Positions 8,984 through 18,101 are shown, numbered from the stretch's first letter. The stretch: 64,000 nt of DNA from Lacihabitans sp. LS3-19 (GCF_024343575.1 NZ_RJUA01000130.1:126217-190216); one strand, 5' to 3'. Made by a program: numbers and translations. The notes: generated by a model from the letters alone, not told the origin.

Positions 8984-9014
8984 AAAGCGAATCTGTAAAG
9001 GTTCGCTTTTTTTA
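8984..9014 (+). terminator. Rho-independent terminator of the helicase gene
   Basis: A 10-bp stem (8984-8993 with 9000-9009, one G-U pair), a 6-nt loop and a T run stand 26 nt after the stop. Confidence 0.9.
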
Positions 9015-9109
9015 TTTCATTTTTTGAAAATTAATAGTTTTACTTTTAAGAACTTAAAATTGAAGTTATGATAAGAGAACTTAAAACAAATTTATTAAGT
9101 ACAAACATT

Positions 9110-10576
9110 TTATTGTTTACCTCTAAAAATCATCAAACCAATAATAGTATAAAGGCCATTTAAAAGCAGGTTTTCAAAACCAAATTTGTATCCAAAATTG
9201 TTTTCGACCAACATTACAGTAAAATAGGTCAAGATAGGGGCGGCGATACAAATGAAAGGGACATATTTGTCTATTACTGGTTTTTTTGTGTAAATTCCAT
9301 AAGCAAATAAGCCAAGAAGTGGACCATACGTATAACTGGCAATTTGATAAACTGCCGAAATAACGTCTGTGCTATTGAGTTTATTGAAAATCAAAATCAC
9401 AATCACAAATATTATCGAAAATGCGATGTGAACTCTATTTTTTATACGCATTCTTTGTGCTTCCACTTTGTTTTCTACATCCATAAAATCTATAGAAAAA
9501 GCAGTTGTTAAGGCCGTTAAAGCTGAGTCTGAGCTTGCATAAGTTGCTGCAGTTATACCAATCAAGAATGTTACTCCTACCAAAATTCCTGCAAGACCAA
9601 ACTCCGAGCCACTAAAAACTTTCAAGGCCATCATTGGATATAAATCATCTGTTGATTTAGGTATTTCGATGCCTTTTTGATAAGCATACATATACAATAA
9701 AGCACCCAAACTTAAGAACATGATGTTTACAATTACCAAAGTTATAGTAAACCAGAACATGTTTTTTTGTGCCTCTTTGATGTTTTTACACGTTAGATTT
9801 TTTTGCATTAAATCTTGGTCCAAACCCGTCATAACTATGGCTATGAAAGCTCCGCTTATGAAAAGTTTAAAAAAGTTTTTGGCATCACCCCAACCTCCTG
9901 AGAAAAAGAAAGTTTCAGACATCGGACTATTGTACACTTTACTAGCCATTTCACTAAAACCCAATCCTAATTGATTGCTAATCAGGTAAATTGTCATTGC
10001 TACGGCTGAAATCAAAAAGAAAGTTTGCAATGTGTCTGTAATCACAATTGTTTGTATTCCACCTTTGAATGTATAAACCCAAATAAGTAAGATTGTCAAA
10101 ATAACAGATATTTCAAAAGGAACACCTAAAGGATCATAAATGGCGATTTGTAGTACTTTTGCAGCAACATATAGTCTAACTGCTGAACCTAGAGTCCGAG
10201 ACAAAAGGAAAAATGCTGAGCCAGTTTTATAGGACCAAAACCCAAATCTGGTTTTTAAATAACCATATATTGAAATTAGATTTAGTTTATAATACAAAGG
10301 CATAAGCACTGTTGCAATGAAAACATAGCCAACTGTAAAACCTAAAACCATCTGAAAGTATGAAAAGAACTTTGCCCCCACAGCTCCAGGGACAGATATA
10401 AAAGTAACGCCTGAAATGCTTGTTCCAATCATTCCGAAAGCTACTAACCACCATGGTACAGATTTGTTTGCTGTAAAAAAAGAATTTGAATCAGCTCCTT
10501 TCGAGGTAACTATAGATATTGTAATAAGTATGAAGAAATAAATTAATAGAATTCCAAGGGCTAAATAGGGGGACAT
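9110..10576 (-). CDS. sodium:solute symporter (SSS family)
   Basis: An integral inner-membrane transporter of the SSS family with about 13 hydrophobic helices, expected to bring in an organic solute with sodium. The N-terminal segment VAFGMIGTSISGVTFISVPG is characteristic of the family and contributes to the sodium site. The frame opens at a TTG at 10606, but I prefer the ATG at 10576 (MSPYLALGILLIYFF, 488 residues). Relatives begin this way, and the sequence CATATTTG at 10610-10603, a near -7 box, overlaps the TTG. It is separated from the upstream LytTR gene by a strong hairpin, so it should be transcribed alone. The solute cannot be predicted. Confidence 0.9.
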   Translation of the reverse strand: MSPYLALGILLIYFFILITISIVTSKGADSNSFFTANKSVPWWLVAFGMIGTSISGVTFISVPGAVGAKFFSYFQMVLGFTVGYVFIATVLMPLYYKLNLISIYGYLKTRFGFWSYKTGSAFFLLSRTLGSAVRLYVAAKVLQIAIYDPLGVPFEISVILTILLIWVYTFKGGIQTIVITDTLQTFFLISAVAMTIYLISNQLGLGFSEMASKVYNSPMSETFFFSGGWGDAKNFFKLFISGAFIAIVMTGLDQDLMQKNLTCKNIKEAQKNMFWFTITLVIVNIMFLSLGALLYMYAYQKGIEIPKSTDDLYPMMALKVFSGSEFGLAGILVGVTFLIGITAATYASSDSALTALTTAFSIDFMDVENKVEAQRMRIKNRVHIAFSIIFVIVILIFNKLNSTDVISAVYQIASYTYGPLLGLFAYGIYTKKPVIDKYVPFICIAAPILTYFTVMLVENNFGYKFGFENLLLNGLYTIIGLMIFRGKQ

Positions 10577-10706
10577 AGAAAAAGATTTAATGAAATATTT
10601 CGACAAATATGTGTAAAAAACGGCAAAAAAAATCGCTTTTTAAGTGAAATATTAAATGTTTTCTTTTTCTTAATTCTAGGTTAATTAATTGATTGGGATT
10701 AATGAA

Positions 10707-10745
10707 AATAAAACAATAAAGGTTTTAGGCCTTTATTGTTTTATT
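10707..10745 (-). terminator. strong hairpin terminator after the LytTR gene
   Basis: A perfect 16-bp inverted repeat (10707-10722 with 10730-10745, 7-nt loop) is followed on the minus strand by a T-rich stretch. It lies 22 nt past the LytTR stop and 130 nt before the symporter start. Confidence 0.8.
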
Positions 10746-10767
10746 AAGTTTCATTCAAGATTTCCTA

Positions 10768-11091
10768 TCAAAAACCTTTGATTTCAGAAATCACAATTCT
10801 TCTTCTTCTTGCAATCTTATATCGTGTTCCATTCAATAGTTGGGCATAAGTTTTTCCATTGTCATCATTTATTTCATTTAAAAAATGGGTATTAATGATA
10901 ATTGACCTGTTGATTCTAAGAAAGTTCGGATTATTAATATATTTCTTCTCGAAGAATCCTAAGGTATAGCTAGAATAGAAAGTTGATCCATCTTTAAATA
11001 AGATTGTTGTATAATTGATATCAGCTTCAAGACTGATAATTTCTTCGTTAAGGGACAATTTTTTATTAGTTTTCATTTTTATATAAATCAA
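10768..11091 (-). CDS. stand-alone LytTR DNA-binding protein
   Basis: A 107-residue protein that consists almost entirely of a LytTR DNA-binding domain. The typical features are the beta-strand rich start (LEADINYTTILFKDG), the central NFLRINRSIIINTHFLNEI segment and the basic end YKIARRRRIVISE. No receiver domain or membrane segment is attached, so any signal must come from its level or from a partner. An alternative ATG five codons in (11076) would also work. It ends at its own hairpin terminator and lies upstream of the surface-protein block. It is one of three candidate regulators for the operator repeats found at 14953-18096, along with the kinase and response regulator pair at 18171-20674. 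Confidence 0.85.
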   Translation of the reverse strand: MIYIKMKTNKKLSLNEEIISLEADINYTTILFKDGSTFYSSYTLGFFEKKYINNPNFLRINRSIIINTHFLNEINDDNGKTYAQLLNGTRYKIARRRRIVISEIKGF

Positions 11092-11234
11092 ATTTTTTTA
11101 ACAATCAGGCATGCTGTTTTTTTGTAGAAACTTCTCTAATTTCTTATTCAAAACTCAATGCAAAACCAACCAACCAATTTAGATGAAAGGAAGTGAGTAT
11201 CAAATAAGAAGTAATTATTGAAGCCTTATTGTAT

Positions 11235-11849
11235 TTATTTGTTTCTAAGTTTCTTCTTTAAAACATCAATTTCTTTTTGCTGCTGTATTGTATAAAGTGT
11301 CAGTTCTTCTACTTTTTCGAGCAATTTGGAAACCATTTCGTCGATCGAGACACCATTTTTCACCACCTCTTCAGCCGATGGAATATTGGGCAAGTGATTG
11401 TTTAAGGCTATAAATTGAGATACTTCTTGAAGAGAAAGGAGCTTGTAGTTTTTATCAAAAACCTTGTCAGACCATTGGTTTTCGTTTTCGTATTTCATCT
11501 TGAAAGAATTCAAAACAAAAAGCCCCTTTTCGTCTAATTCCAGAAAATTTCGGTCGTTGATTTTGAAAGAGGGGGAATTGAAGGCAGTTCGCATATTAAA
11601 AACACCCTTTACATCGAGGCGATACTGTGGATTTGAAAGGCCAATGCCTACTTTCACAAGTGAGGTATCACCCAGAACCAAAGCGTCGTCTACCGAAACT
11701 TTAGCATTGTAGCCAATAGCCGAGGCTCTTTGCAAATTATTTTGATTGTAGCCTACACCTCCTGCATAGCGACCAAAATAAGACGAAGTCTGTCCAAATG
11801 AATGTAAACTAAGGAAGAGTAAAAGGGTGTAAAGGAATGATTTTTTCAT
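11235..11849 (-). CDS. secreted protein with tail-fibre-like C-terminus
   Basis: An exported 204-residue protein with a clear signal peptide (MKKSFLYTLLLFLSLHSFGQ). The middle holds an adhesin-head-like segment (ASAIGYNAKVSVDDALVLGD) and the phrase VGIGLSNPQYRLDVKG. Both recur in Bacteroidetes surface proteins with trimeric-fibre repeats. The end (NNHLPNIPSAEEVVKNG, then SKLLEKVEELTLYTIQQ and a Lys-rich coiled coil) resembles the segment next to intramolecular chaperone domains of tail fibres, without the chaperone itself. Its start overlaps the lnt stop by four bases, so it is the last gene of a three-gene operon. A trimeric surface fibre is inferred; the partner is unknown. Confidence 0.7.
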   Translation of the reverse strand: MKKSFLYTLLLFLSLHSFGQTSSYFGRYAGGVGYNQNNLQRASAIGYNAKVSVDDALVLGDTSLVKVGIGLSNPQYRLDVKGVFNMRTAFNSPSFKINDRNFLELDEKGLFVLNSFKMKYENENQWSDKVFDKNYKLLSLQEVSQFIALNNHLPNIPSAEEVVKNGVSIDEMVSKLLEKVEELTLYTIQQQKEIDVLKKKLRNK

Positions 11850-13387
11850 GATTTTAAATTGTTATATTTTGCTTGAAATTCGAAATAAATTGTGAGTACC
11901 AGGAAAACTGCAAGTACAAGTCCAATAAAAAATACTGGGTGCAGGGTGTAAAAGCTTTTTTTAGCATTGCATAGCACATCTTGGGTGCTAAAAGCAGCAG
12001 TGAACCACGGAATTTCGCCATAAATTTTTCCAAATGGATCTATAAAACAAGAGATGCCTCCGTTGGAACAACGTGCTATGGTTCGGCGGTTTTCGATGGC
12101 TCGCAGTCGTGTAAAACTCAACAATTGCTTTCCGCCAGCAGTTTTCCCAAACCAGGCGTCATTGTTCATCAAGGCTACAAATTCTGCTTTTTGGTTTACT
12201 AAGGCTGCTATTTTTTCAGGATACATTTGTTCCCAACAAATACTTAAAGCCACTTTAAAGGTTTCATTTGCAAAGTTGTTATATGAAAATGCCATGGGCT
12301 CATTGCCTCTTTCCATAGCCGACCCTCTTGGAGTTGGAGTTTTTTCAAAATAAGGCATGAGTTCTACAAAGGGTAATCCAAATTGTTTTTGGTACACCTT
12401 TACCTCTTTTGGTTTTATTTTTAATGAATCCCAAAACATGGCCAGTTGTGGCGTAAAAACCACGGCGTTGTTTCTGAAAACAGCTTTGTTGTTTTCCTCG
12501 GGATATTCAACGTAACCGATGGCTACAGAAGTTTGCCAGGCAGCTATGGCGTTTTTTGTGAAATCTAATAACACAGAATCCTGAAACAGCGATAAGGGAA
12601 AGGCGGCTTCGGGCAATAAAAGCAAATCGGGCTGCGAAGTATTCACAGCAGAATCTGATAGTGTTACAATTTGATCGAAAGTTTTTTGAACCATCAAACT
12701 GTCTTTACCATAGCTATCTATATTGGTCTGAATCAAGCTTACTTTGGTCTTTTTGTCAGCCACACTCAAAACACTCTTGGGGTTTAATTTTACCACATAA
12801 AAGGAGTACAATAGTGGAATAGCCAAGCAAATGCCTACATAAGCATAGTTTTTACCTTTTTTATAAACCAAAGCCATGGCAATCAAACAATTCATCGTCA
12901 TCACCCAAAAACTGATACCCCACATGCCGGTGATGTCGGCAAACTGAATCAGCCAAGGATGATTAGCTTGTGTGTAAGGCAGCAGGTATACTTGCAGACC
13001 ATGAGGTGCTTTGTGGGCCAAATATTCCGAAAGTGTCCAGATAAATGGAAAAACCAAAAGAGCTTTATGCCAAGAAAATCTTTTTTTAAAAAAATAGAAG
13101 GCCAAAAGTGGGAGCAATAAGAATAAAAATTGAGAAAAAACACATACCAGATACGCCTGAAAGCTGTAAAGGTTAACCCACCAAACATCTACCAAAAGTG
13201 CAAAGATGCATAAAATACTTGCTTTCAATAAATAGCTTTTGAAGGTATAAGCTGTTCGATCATCTAATAAAAAAGGTACGAATGCAAACCAAGCCAATAT
13301 GCCTGTGGGGACGGGTTCATAACTTGGGAAGGATAATCCCAGAAGAACGCCGCTCAACAAGAAGGAATATTTTTGCAAACCTCGCAT
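11846..13387 (-). CDS. lnt: apolipoprotein N-acyltransferase
   Basis: The inner-membrane enzyme that adds the third acyl chain to the N-terminal Cys of lipoproteins. At 513 residues it matches the family. About six to seven membrane helices in the first 200 residues precede a nitrilase-like domain. The catalytic triad is Glu260 (LLPEAAFPL), Lys334 (VYQKQFGLPF) and Cys384 (LSICWEQMYPE), corresponding to E267, K335 and C387 of E. coli Lnt. It overlaps the upstream surface-protein gene by one base and the downstream gene by four, so it sits in the middle of a surface-protein operon. Lipoproteins with normal lipoboxes are encoded nearby (5286, 17180, 36541). Confidence 0.95.
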   Translation of the reverse strand: MRGLQKYSFLLSGVLLGLSFPSYEPVPTGILAWFAFVPFLLDDRTAYTFKSYLLKASILCIFALLVDVWWVNLYSFQAYLVCVFSQFLFLLLPLLAFYFFKKRFSWHKALLVFPFIWTLSEYLAHKAPHGLQVYLLPYTQANHPWLIQFADITGMWGISFWVMTMNCLIAMALVYKKGKNYAYVGICLAIPLLYSFYVVKLNPKSVLSVADKKTKVSLIQTNIDSYGKDSLMVQKTFDQIVTLSDSAVNTSQPDLLLLPEAAFPLSLFQDSVLLDFTKNAIAAWQTSVAIGYVEYPEENNKAVFRNNAVVFTPQLAMFWDSLKIKPKEVKVYQKQFGLPFVELMPYFEKTPTPRGSAMERGNEPMAFSYNNFANETFKVALSICWEQMYPEKIAALVNQKAEFVALMNNDAWFGKTAGGKQLLSFTRLRAIENRRTIARCSNGGISCFIDPFGKIYGEIPWFTAAFSTQDVLCNAKKSFYTLHPVFFIGLVLAVFLVLTIYFEFQAKYNNLKS

Positions 13388-14874
13388 TATTGTTTTTCAG
13401 TGTAGCTGAAGCAGAAACTTGCATTTGATTTACCTTTTCTTAGCTCACTCACCTCAAAGCCTTCCTTTGATTTTTTAGAAATAAAAAGCCCTTTGCCGTC
13501 GCCTTCCATTTGGAGTGAAATTATCATGTTATCTGGGTTTTCAACTGGCGATTGAAATTGAATAAATGTCTTGCCTTTGCGTAATTTTCCAAAACCAGAA
13601 TTTATTTGGGGAACTAAGGTTGCAGACTTCTCAGTATTTTCAGGAATTTCACTGGATGCCACACGGGCAGAAGCATTTGAACTTAGAATTCTCCAAGCAG
13701 CCCCATCAAAATAATAAAAGCCTGGTGTTTGGTCAATTTGATAAATCAATAATCCTTCAGCAGGGTCAGTAGGGCGGTTTGCTTTACCTATTCTCGGGAT
13801 CAAAATACCTAAATTGTCATCTTTAATGTCTAAAATTGCTGATGGATGTGCTGTGTCATTATCAGTGTTTATCGTTACTCCAATCCCATCGTTGTTAAGC
13901 ACCACATCGGTATTTTCTGATAAGATAGCGGTGGGAACAATTATTTTATAATTCATGTAGGTCAAGTTCGCTACTCCACTGGTAGCAGACACTCCAGCAT
14001 TAAACATTAGGCCCTCTTTAGTGATAAAACCTACCTCATAACGGGTTCCTAGCAGGGTAAATGCTGTATTTTCATCGGGTCGAGTAAATTCCTGAACGAC
14101 AGTAACCATACGCAAACAGTTGAAAACTCCATTTGGTGTTGAAATTGTACCAAAAGCATCAACCGTAATATCGCGAATGTATTTTGTAAGTGTAACATCT
14201 GTAACATAATCTACCTCTTCCATGGTAGTCTCCCAACTATCACCTAAATCTAAAGGTACGTCTGCATATTCATAGTCAGGCTCATCAAAAATATCATCAT
14301 CGCCTACTTCCAAATCATAGCTCGTTCCAAGATGTAGAATGGCATCATTATCAATAAAGAAATGTTCATATTCTTCCATTATGCGGTCGTTATTGTCAAA
14401 ATAATACGTTCGCATTACTTTATTGGCACCTGGAATTTCCAAGCCGGAGGGTACTTCATTAAGAGCTATAAAATCGTTTCTTCCTGGGTTTTTTAAATTA
14501 ACAAACAGACTTGCGGGCAAAGTCCAGGATTGAGGTGAGGTACTATTTGCAACACCAATATTCATACTTATTCCATTGATATTCTTTTGATATTGTAACC
14601 AAGTATTTCCCGGAGAAGAAATGGTATTGTAATCTGACAATTCAATTGAAATAGCTGTATTTGTCTGTACCACTGAATTTTGTGGCATTAGGTCTTTTAA
14701 GTTCAAGGCACCTACATCAAACCTTTGTAGCATTTTTGGTTTAACAGCTTTGTAGCTCAATCTTACCTGTGTTTCAGGAATAGGGCCAACATAACTGCTT
14801 GATAAAACATTTGAGCTGTATAAGGCAAATAGAATAAAGAAAAGGAGGTTTTTGATCTGTAAAAAATGTTTCAT
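13387..14874 (-). CDS. secreted surface protein of unknown function
   Basis: A 495-residue exported protein with an N-terminal signal peptide (LLFFILFALYSSNVLS). The first 300 residues are beta-rich and acidic and I do not recognise a family. Residues around 345-400 contain NLGILIPRIGKANRP and PAEGLLIYQIDQTPGFYYFDGAAWRIL. This is a module repeated in many Bacteroidetes surface proteins, often next to fibre-like heads. No T9SS sorting domain is seen at the end. The gene is the first of an operon with lnt (one-base overlap) and the fibre-like gene. A -7 box TATTTTTG (14929-14922) and the operator repeat (14953-14968) stand before it. Confidence 0.7.
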   Translation of the reverse strand: MKHFLQIKNLLFFILFALYSSNVLSSSYVGPIPETQVRLSYKAVKPKMLQRFDVGALNLKDLMPQNSVVQTNTAISIELSDYNTISSPGNTWLQYQKNINGISMNIGVANSTSPQSWTLPASLFVNLKNPGRNDFIALNEVPSGLEIPGANKVMRTYYFDNNDRIMEEYEHFFIDNDAILHLGTSYDLEVGDDDIFDEPDYEYADVPLDLGDSWETTMEEVDYVTDVTLTKYIRDITVDAFGTISTPNGVFNCLRMVTVVQEFTRPDENTAFTLLGTRYEVGFITKEGLMFNAGVSATSGVANLTYMNYKIIVPTAILSENTDVVLNNDGIGVTINTDNDTAHPSAILDIKDDNLGILIPRIGKANRPTDPAEGLLIYQIDQTPGFYYFDGAAWRILSSNASARVASSEIPENTEKSATLVPQINSGFGKLRKGKTFIQFQSPVENPDNMIISLQMEGDGKGLFISKKSKEGFEVSELRKGKSNASFCFSYTEKQ

Positions 14875-14921
14875 AGTCTATATGTTTTTTTTGTAAAACT
14901 TGGAATAGCATAACAACGCTA

Positions 14922-14973
14922 CAAAAATATCCCTAAAGCTTTATTTAAAAAATAGGTGTTAACCCTCATTTTT
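14922..14973 (-). promoter_or_regulatory. operator repeat copy 1 with -7 box, before the surface protein / lnt operon
   Basis: The core TGAGGGTTAACACCTA (minus strand, 14968-14953) sits in a 27-bp stretch (14947-14973) identical to copy 3 at 18075-18101. It is partly symmetric around GTTAAC. The -7 box TATTTTTG at 14929-14922 is perfect, and no TTTG stands at -33. The core is 23 bp upstream of the -7 box, so its centre falls near -42, a usual position for an activator. Confidence 0.65.
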
Positions 14974-15006
14974 GAAGGATGCACTTACCTAATTTCTTAT
15001 AAGTTT

Positions 15007-16971
15007 TTAATTACACCCAGCCAATAATTTTGTAAGGTAAACGGCCCCATTCGCAACCTCAAATCCGGGATTCATATTGATAGTGTTTCCTGCCTGGTAT
15101 ATAGTATTTCCACCAGAAATTTTGTTGGTAGCCGTGATACTTTGATTGGCTTTTTGAAAGATTGTACCCGAGGAAATATTATCGTTAGGAGAAATAAATG
15201 TTTGGCCACTAGGGCAAGGTATAATAGTAAGCGTTAGCTCTGTGGAACCAAGATTTCCACAAAGGCCAATACTTGGAGTGAAAGTATAGGTGGTTGTCGC
15301 CAGGTTATTTAAAGCAGGCGTCCAGGTTCCGGCAATTCCATTGTTAGAAATTTGAGGTAATGGTGAAACCACTGTCCCTGAATAGGCAGAAGGTAAAGCT
15401 GAGAAAACGGGTAGAATTGTGTTAGCGGTGCAGGCAATTCCACTCGTTACGCCGCCCAAAGCCACAAAATTAGAATTTGTATTACCACAACTTTTGTCGA
15501 AATTGTTTAAAGTAGCATTGTTTTGGTTACCCGAAGAATCGGCTACCATCGTAATAGCAGTATTTACTCCTTTAGCCAAGCCTTGATTAAAATGCAGATT
15601 GACCACAAGCCCGCAATCACTTGTCGGAATTTCACAATTGTATCTGTTTTGAATCTCTGCCTGGCTCAAAGCCCTGTTCCAAACCCGAAATTCGTCCAGT
15701 AGACCCTCAAATGGAAAGTTTTCACTAGTATTTCGTTTACCGATGATCATATCTGTTGAGCTTGGTACCACAGGCGTAGTTAAAGGATTTGAACCATTAT
15801 TTGTTAGCGGAATATCTACCCCATTGACATACATTTTAGCTAAACCGAGGCTTGGATTGTATACACAGGCCAGGTGTATCCATGTATTAGGAGTGATGGT
15901 ATTTACGCCGCCATCTAACCAGACTCCAGTGGTAGGAATAAACCGGATATTGTTATTCAATTCTCCGCCTGTATGAATTTCCATCTGTTCTAAATCTTTG
16001 CCACATATAAAATCAATTGCAGCACCCGAACGCCCCCATTTCACCCAGGTTTCAATGGTAAACTGTTCCATGTTAAGACTTGCATTATGAGGAATTTGTA
16101 AATGATCATCAATGCCATCAAAACTCAGTGCAGCTGCCGGCTCAGCATTGATTATGGTTAGGTTTAATGTTTTTTTATGACAATTGTTTTCAAAAATATA
16201 AGTTCCTGTTGCCGTGTATGTTACATTATTAGCAGACCAGATAAAATCTCCGCAAGAGCTAATACTGATAGTATCTGAAGTAATGGGTACTATTTCAACA
16301 AGCATCGGAATACCTGTCCAGGGAGTTACACAATACCGCGGAGTGGAAGTAAAAGTGTAAGTAGTTGTTACAGTATTATTAGGTGCTGGCGTCCAGGTTC
16401 CTGTTACACCTTCGATTGAGCTTGAAGGTAAAGTAAAATTTGTACCAGCACACAAAGGCCCAATGTTTGCGAAAGTGGCAGGGTTTTCCATGGTAGGTGG
16501 AGTGGTCATTATATTTAACATAATAGAATTCGAACAGGAATTTGGAGCAGGAGTAAAAGTGTAATTATCGACAGGGACCGAACTGTTGAAAGCAGGTGAC
16601 CAAGCACCGCTAATGCCTTCTAAAGATGTAGTAGGTAAAGTATAACTTTCTCCTTCGCAGATATTTGGAATAGTAAAAGTTGGCTCAGTTGGGCTTTTCA
16701 CAGTTATAGACATGGTGGTGCTTTCAAAACAAGGTGACTCAGGCAATCCATCTTGTATGGGCGTAAAAACATAGATCATTGAAGTAAAATTATCAATTTC
16801 GGCAGGCGACCATGTACCCATTATTCCATTATTTGATGTTTCAGGCAATGTATATGTAACAACTTCACCCTCACAAATCGGGGGTATTTGAGTAAAAACC
16901 GGCGTTACACAACCCTGAGCATTTGCATATTGACTTAGCAAATAGAGGATGAATATTCTGAGGTATTTCAT
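15007..16971 (-). CDS. secreted LamG-domain surface protein
   Basis: A 654-residue exported protein with signal peptide MKYLRIFILYLLSQYANAQ. The first 250 residues contain several short repeats of the form GTWSPA...TTYTFTP...C, each about 70 residues, as in many Cytophagales surface proteins; another copy follows near residue 550. Residues about 282-450 form a LamG/concanavalin-like jellyroll (ALSFDGIDDHLQIP, FTIETWVKWGR, LLDEFRVWNRALSQAEI), likely for carbohydrate or protein binding. The last 60 residues (KISGGNTIYQAGNTINMNPGF) match a C-terminal beta module also found at the end of the protein at 44911-47901. No enzyme domain is visible. The gene is preceded by the diverged operator copy 2. 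Adhesion is inferred. Confidence 0.78.
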   Translation of the reverse strand: MKYLRIFILYLLSQYANAQGCVTPVFTQIPPICEGEVVTYTLPETSNNGIMGTWSPAEIDNFTSMIYVFTPIQDGLPESPCFESTTMSITVKSPTEPTFTIPNICEGESYTLPTTSLEGISGAWSPAFNSSVPVDNYTFTPAPNSCSNSIMLNIMTTPPTMENPATFANIGPLCAGTNFTLPSSSIEGVTGTWTPAPNNTVTTTYTFTSTPRYCVTPWTGIPMLVEIVPITSDTISISSCGDFIWSANNVTYTATGTYIFENNCHKKTLNLTIINAEPAAALSFDGIDDHLQIPHNASLNMEQFTIETWVKWGRSGAAIDFICGKDLEQMEIHTGGELNNNIRFIPTTGVWLDGGVNTITPNTWIHLACVYNPSLGLAKMYVNGVDIPLTNNGSNPLTTPVVPSSTDMIIGKRNTSENFPFEGLLDEFRVWNRALSQAEIQNRYNCEIPTSDCGLVVNLHFNQGLAKGVNTAITMVADSSGNQNNATLNNFDKSCGNTNSNFVALGGVTSGIACTANTILPVFSALPSAYSGTVVSPLPQISNNGIAGTWTPALNNLATTTYTFTPSIGLCGNLGSTELTLTIIPCPSGQTFISPNDNISSGTIFQKANQSITATNKISGGNTIYQAGNTINMNPGFEVANGAVYLTKLLAGCN

Positions 16972-17022
16972 TTTGATGAATTTGTCGTTTACACCAACTT
17001 TAAATTAAATTACCTAAATGAG

Positions 17023-17075
17023 CAAAGCTTTAATTAATAGTTTGTAAAAAAACTAGTGGCTAAGCCTCATTTTTT
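17023..17075 (-). promoter_or_regulatory. operator repeat copy 2 (diverged) with -7 box, before the LamG gene
   Basis: The minus-strand core TGAGGCTTAGCCACTA (17069-17054) matches the other two cores at 12 of 16 positions and keeps the flanking A and T runs. The -7-like AAGCTTTG at 17030-17023 has one mismatch to TAnnTTTG. The core lies 23 bp upstream of it, exactly as in copies 1 and 3. Confidence 0.55.
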
Positions 17076-17179
17076 ACTCAAGATAATATGCTTCATTTTA
17101 AAGAATAACATTTTAGCTCTTTTATCTTTTGCTGAAATTTTAGTTTTCATGGCTGTGAGCACAAACAAAAATTCAAATT

Positions 17180-18028
17180 CTATTTGCAAAAATCATACTC
17201 ATAAAAATTTGAACCAGAATTTCCAACATTCGACCTAATAGTTTTTCTTTGAATCTGGAGGCCGCTTTCATTTGCGGTTCTGCTGTATTCTTCATCTTGA
17301 ATAACAGTCATGCTTGAGGTCGGCATATTATTTCCATCAAGGATGGTTGAGTATTTGAATGTAGTGGGTGCATTGTTGGAATATTTATAAACCAATGGGA
17401 ATCTGAAAAAATCTATTGGATTGGTAAATTGATCAAAAATTAAACCTTTCAAAGTAGTATAATGCGAGCGGATTTTAACAAAACCACCATATTCAACTTT
17501 GGATAGCAGAAGTCCATTTGAGGCTTTGATTTCAATCAAGCTAACATTGCCATCAGTATCATAGGTGAAATTGGAAGAAGCTCCATCAAAAAGTGCATAA
17601 GTTGCATTAGGACTTGCAATAGTTAGTTTACTTACTTGCTTACTTGAGTTTAAGTTTACTTTGAAGTCTCCTATTTTTGTGCCATAGGCATCTTGAAGTT
17701 GTACATTTGAAAGGTCACCGTTAGTATAAGAATATTTAAGCTCAATTGAAGAGTTTTTTTGACTGCTTAAGATTCCATTATTGTAAGTGAAATCTGTAGT
17801 AAGTATAACTTTTCCTGATTCAAGATTTTTAATCTGAGAAACTGTCCCGTCAGCATTAAAAGAAAAAGAGTCGTAATCACTGCTTTTATTGGCTCCAAAA
17901 TAAATTTTTGAGATTTTACAATCACTGGGATTAGTTGATAATGGATTGGGATCTACAGTTTCTGTTGTTTCGCATGAGAAGGCTAAGAAAGCAAAAATAA
18001 TTGAGAAGATTTTTTTCGGTGTTTTCAT
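17180..18028 (-). CDS. lipoprotein of unknown function
   Basis: A 282-residue lipoprotein with the lipobox FLAFSC (Cys19) followed by a Thr/Pro-rich linker. The mature part is beta-rich, with repeating strands such as YDSFSFNADGTVSQI and FTYDTDGNVSLIE. These resemble the YD-type strand repeats of Bacteroidetes lipoproteins that form small beta-sandwich or beta-propeller-like folds. I see no catalytic motif. It stands alone, preceded by operator copy 3 and divergent from the histidine kinase gene at 18171. The shared operator with two secreted surface proteins suggests a common envelope role. Confidence 0.7.
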   Translation of the reverse strand: MKTPKKIFSIIFAFLAFSCETTETVDPNPLSTNPSDCKISKIYFGANKSSDYDSFSFNADGTVSQIKNLESGKVILTTDFTYNNGILSSQKNSSIELKYSYTNGDLSNVQLQDAYGTKIGDFKVNLNSSKQVSKLTIASPNATYALFDGASSNFTYDTDGNVSLIEIKASNGLLLSKVEYGGFVKIRSHYTTLKGLIFDQFTNPIDFFRFPLVYKYSNNAPTTFKYSTILDGNNMPTSSMTVIQDEEYSRTANESGLQIQRKTIRSNVGNSGSNFYEYDFCK

Positions 18029-18049
18029 TTTGGTCTTTTTTATTAATCA

Positions 18050-18101
18050 CAAAATTGAAAAGTTTATTTTGTCCAAAAAATAGGTGTTAACCCTCATTTT
18101 T
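18050..18101 (-). promoter_or_regulatory. operator repeat copy 3 with -7 box, between lipoprotein and histidine kinase genes
   Basis: The 27 bp at 18075-18101 are identical to copy 1. The core is 18096-18081 on the minus strand. CAATTTTG at 18057-18050 has one mismatch to the -7 consensus and is again 23 bp from the core. The same core lies about 60 bp upstream of the predicted kinase start on the plus strand. Confidence 0.65.

Noticed and set aside
12054-12353. Plus-strand frames opposite lnt
   Set aside because: They are shadows of the nitrilase-like domain, whose catalytic residues are intact on the minus strand.
17056-17238. A 60-residue plus-strand frame over operator copy 2
   Set aside because: It has no promoter or domain, and it runs into the lipoprotein gene on the other strand. 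The region is better explained as promoter and operator.
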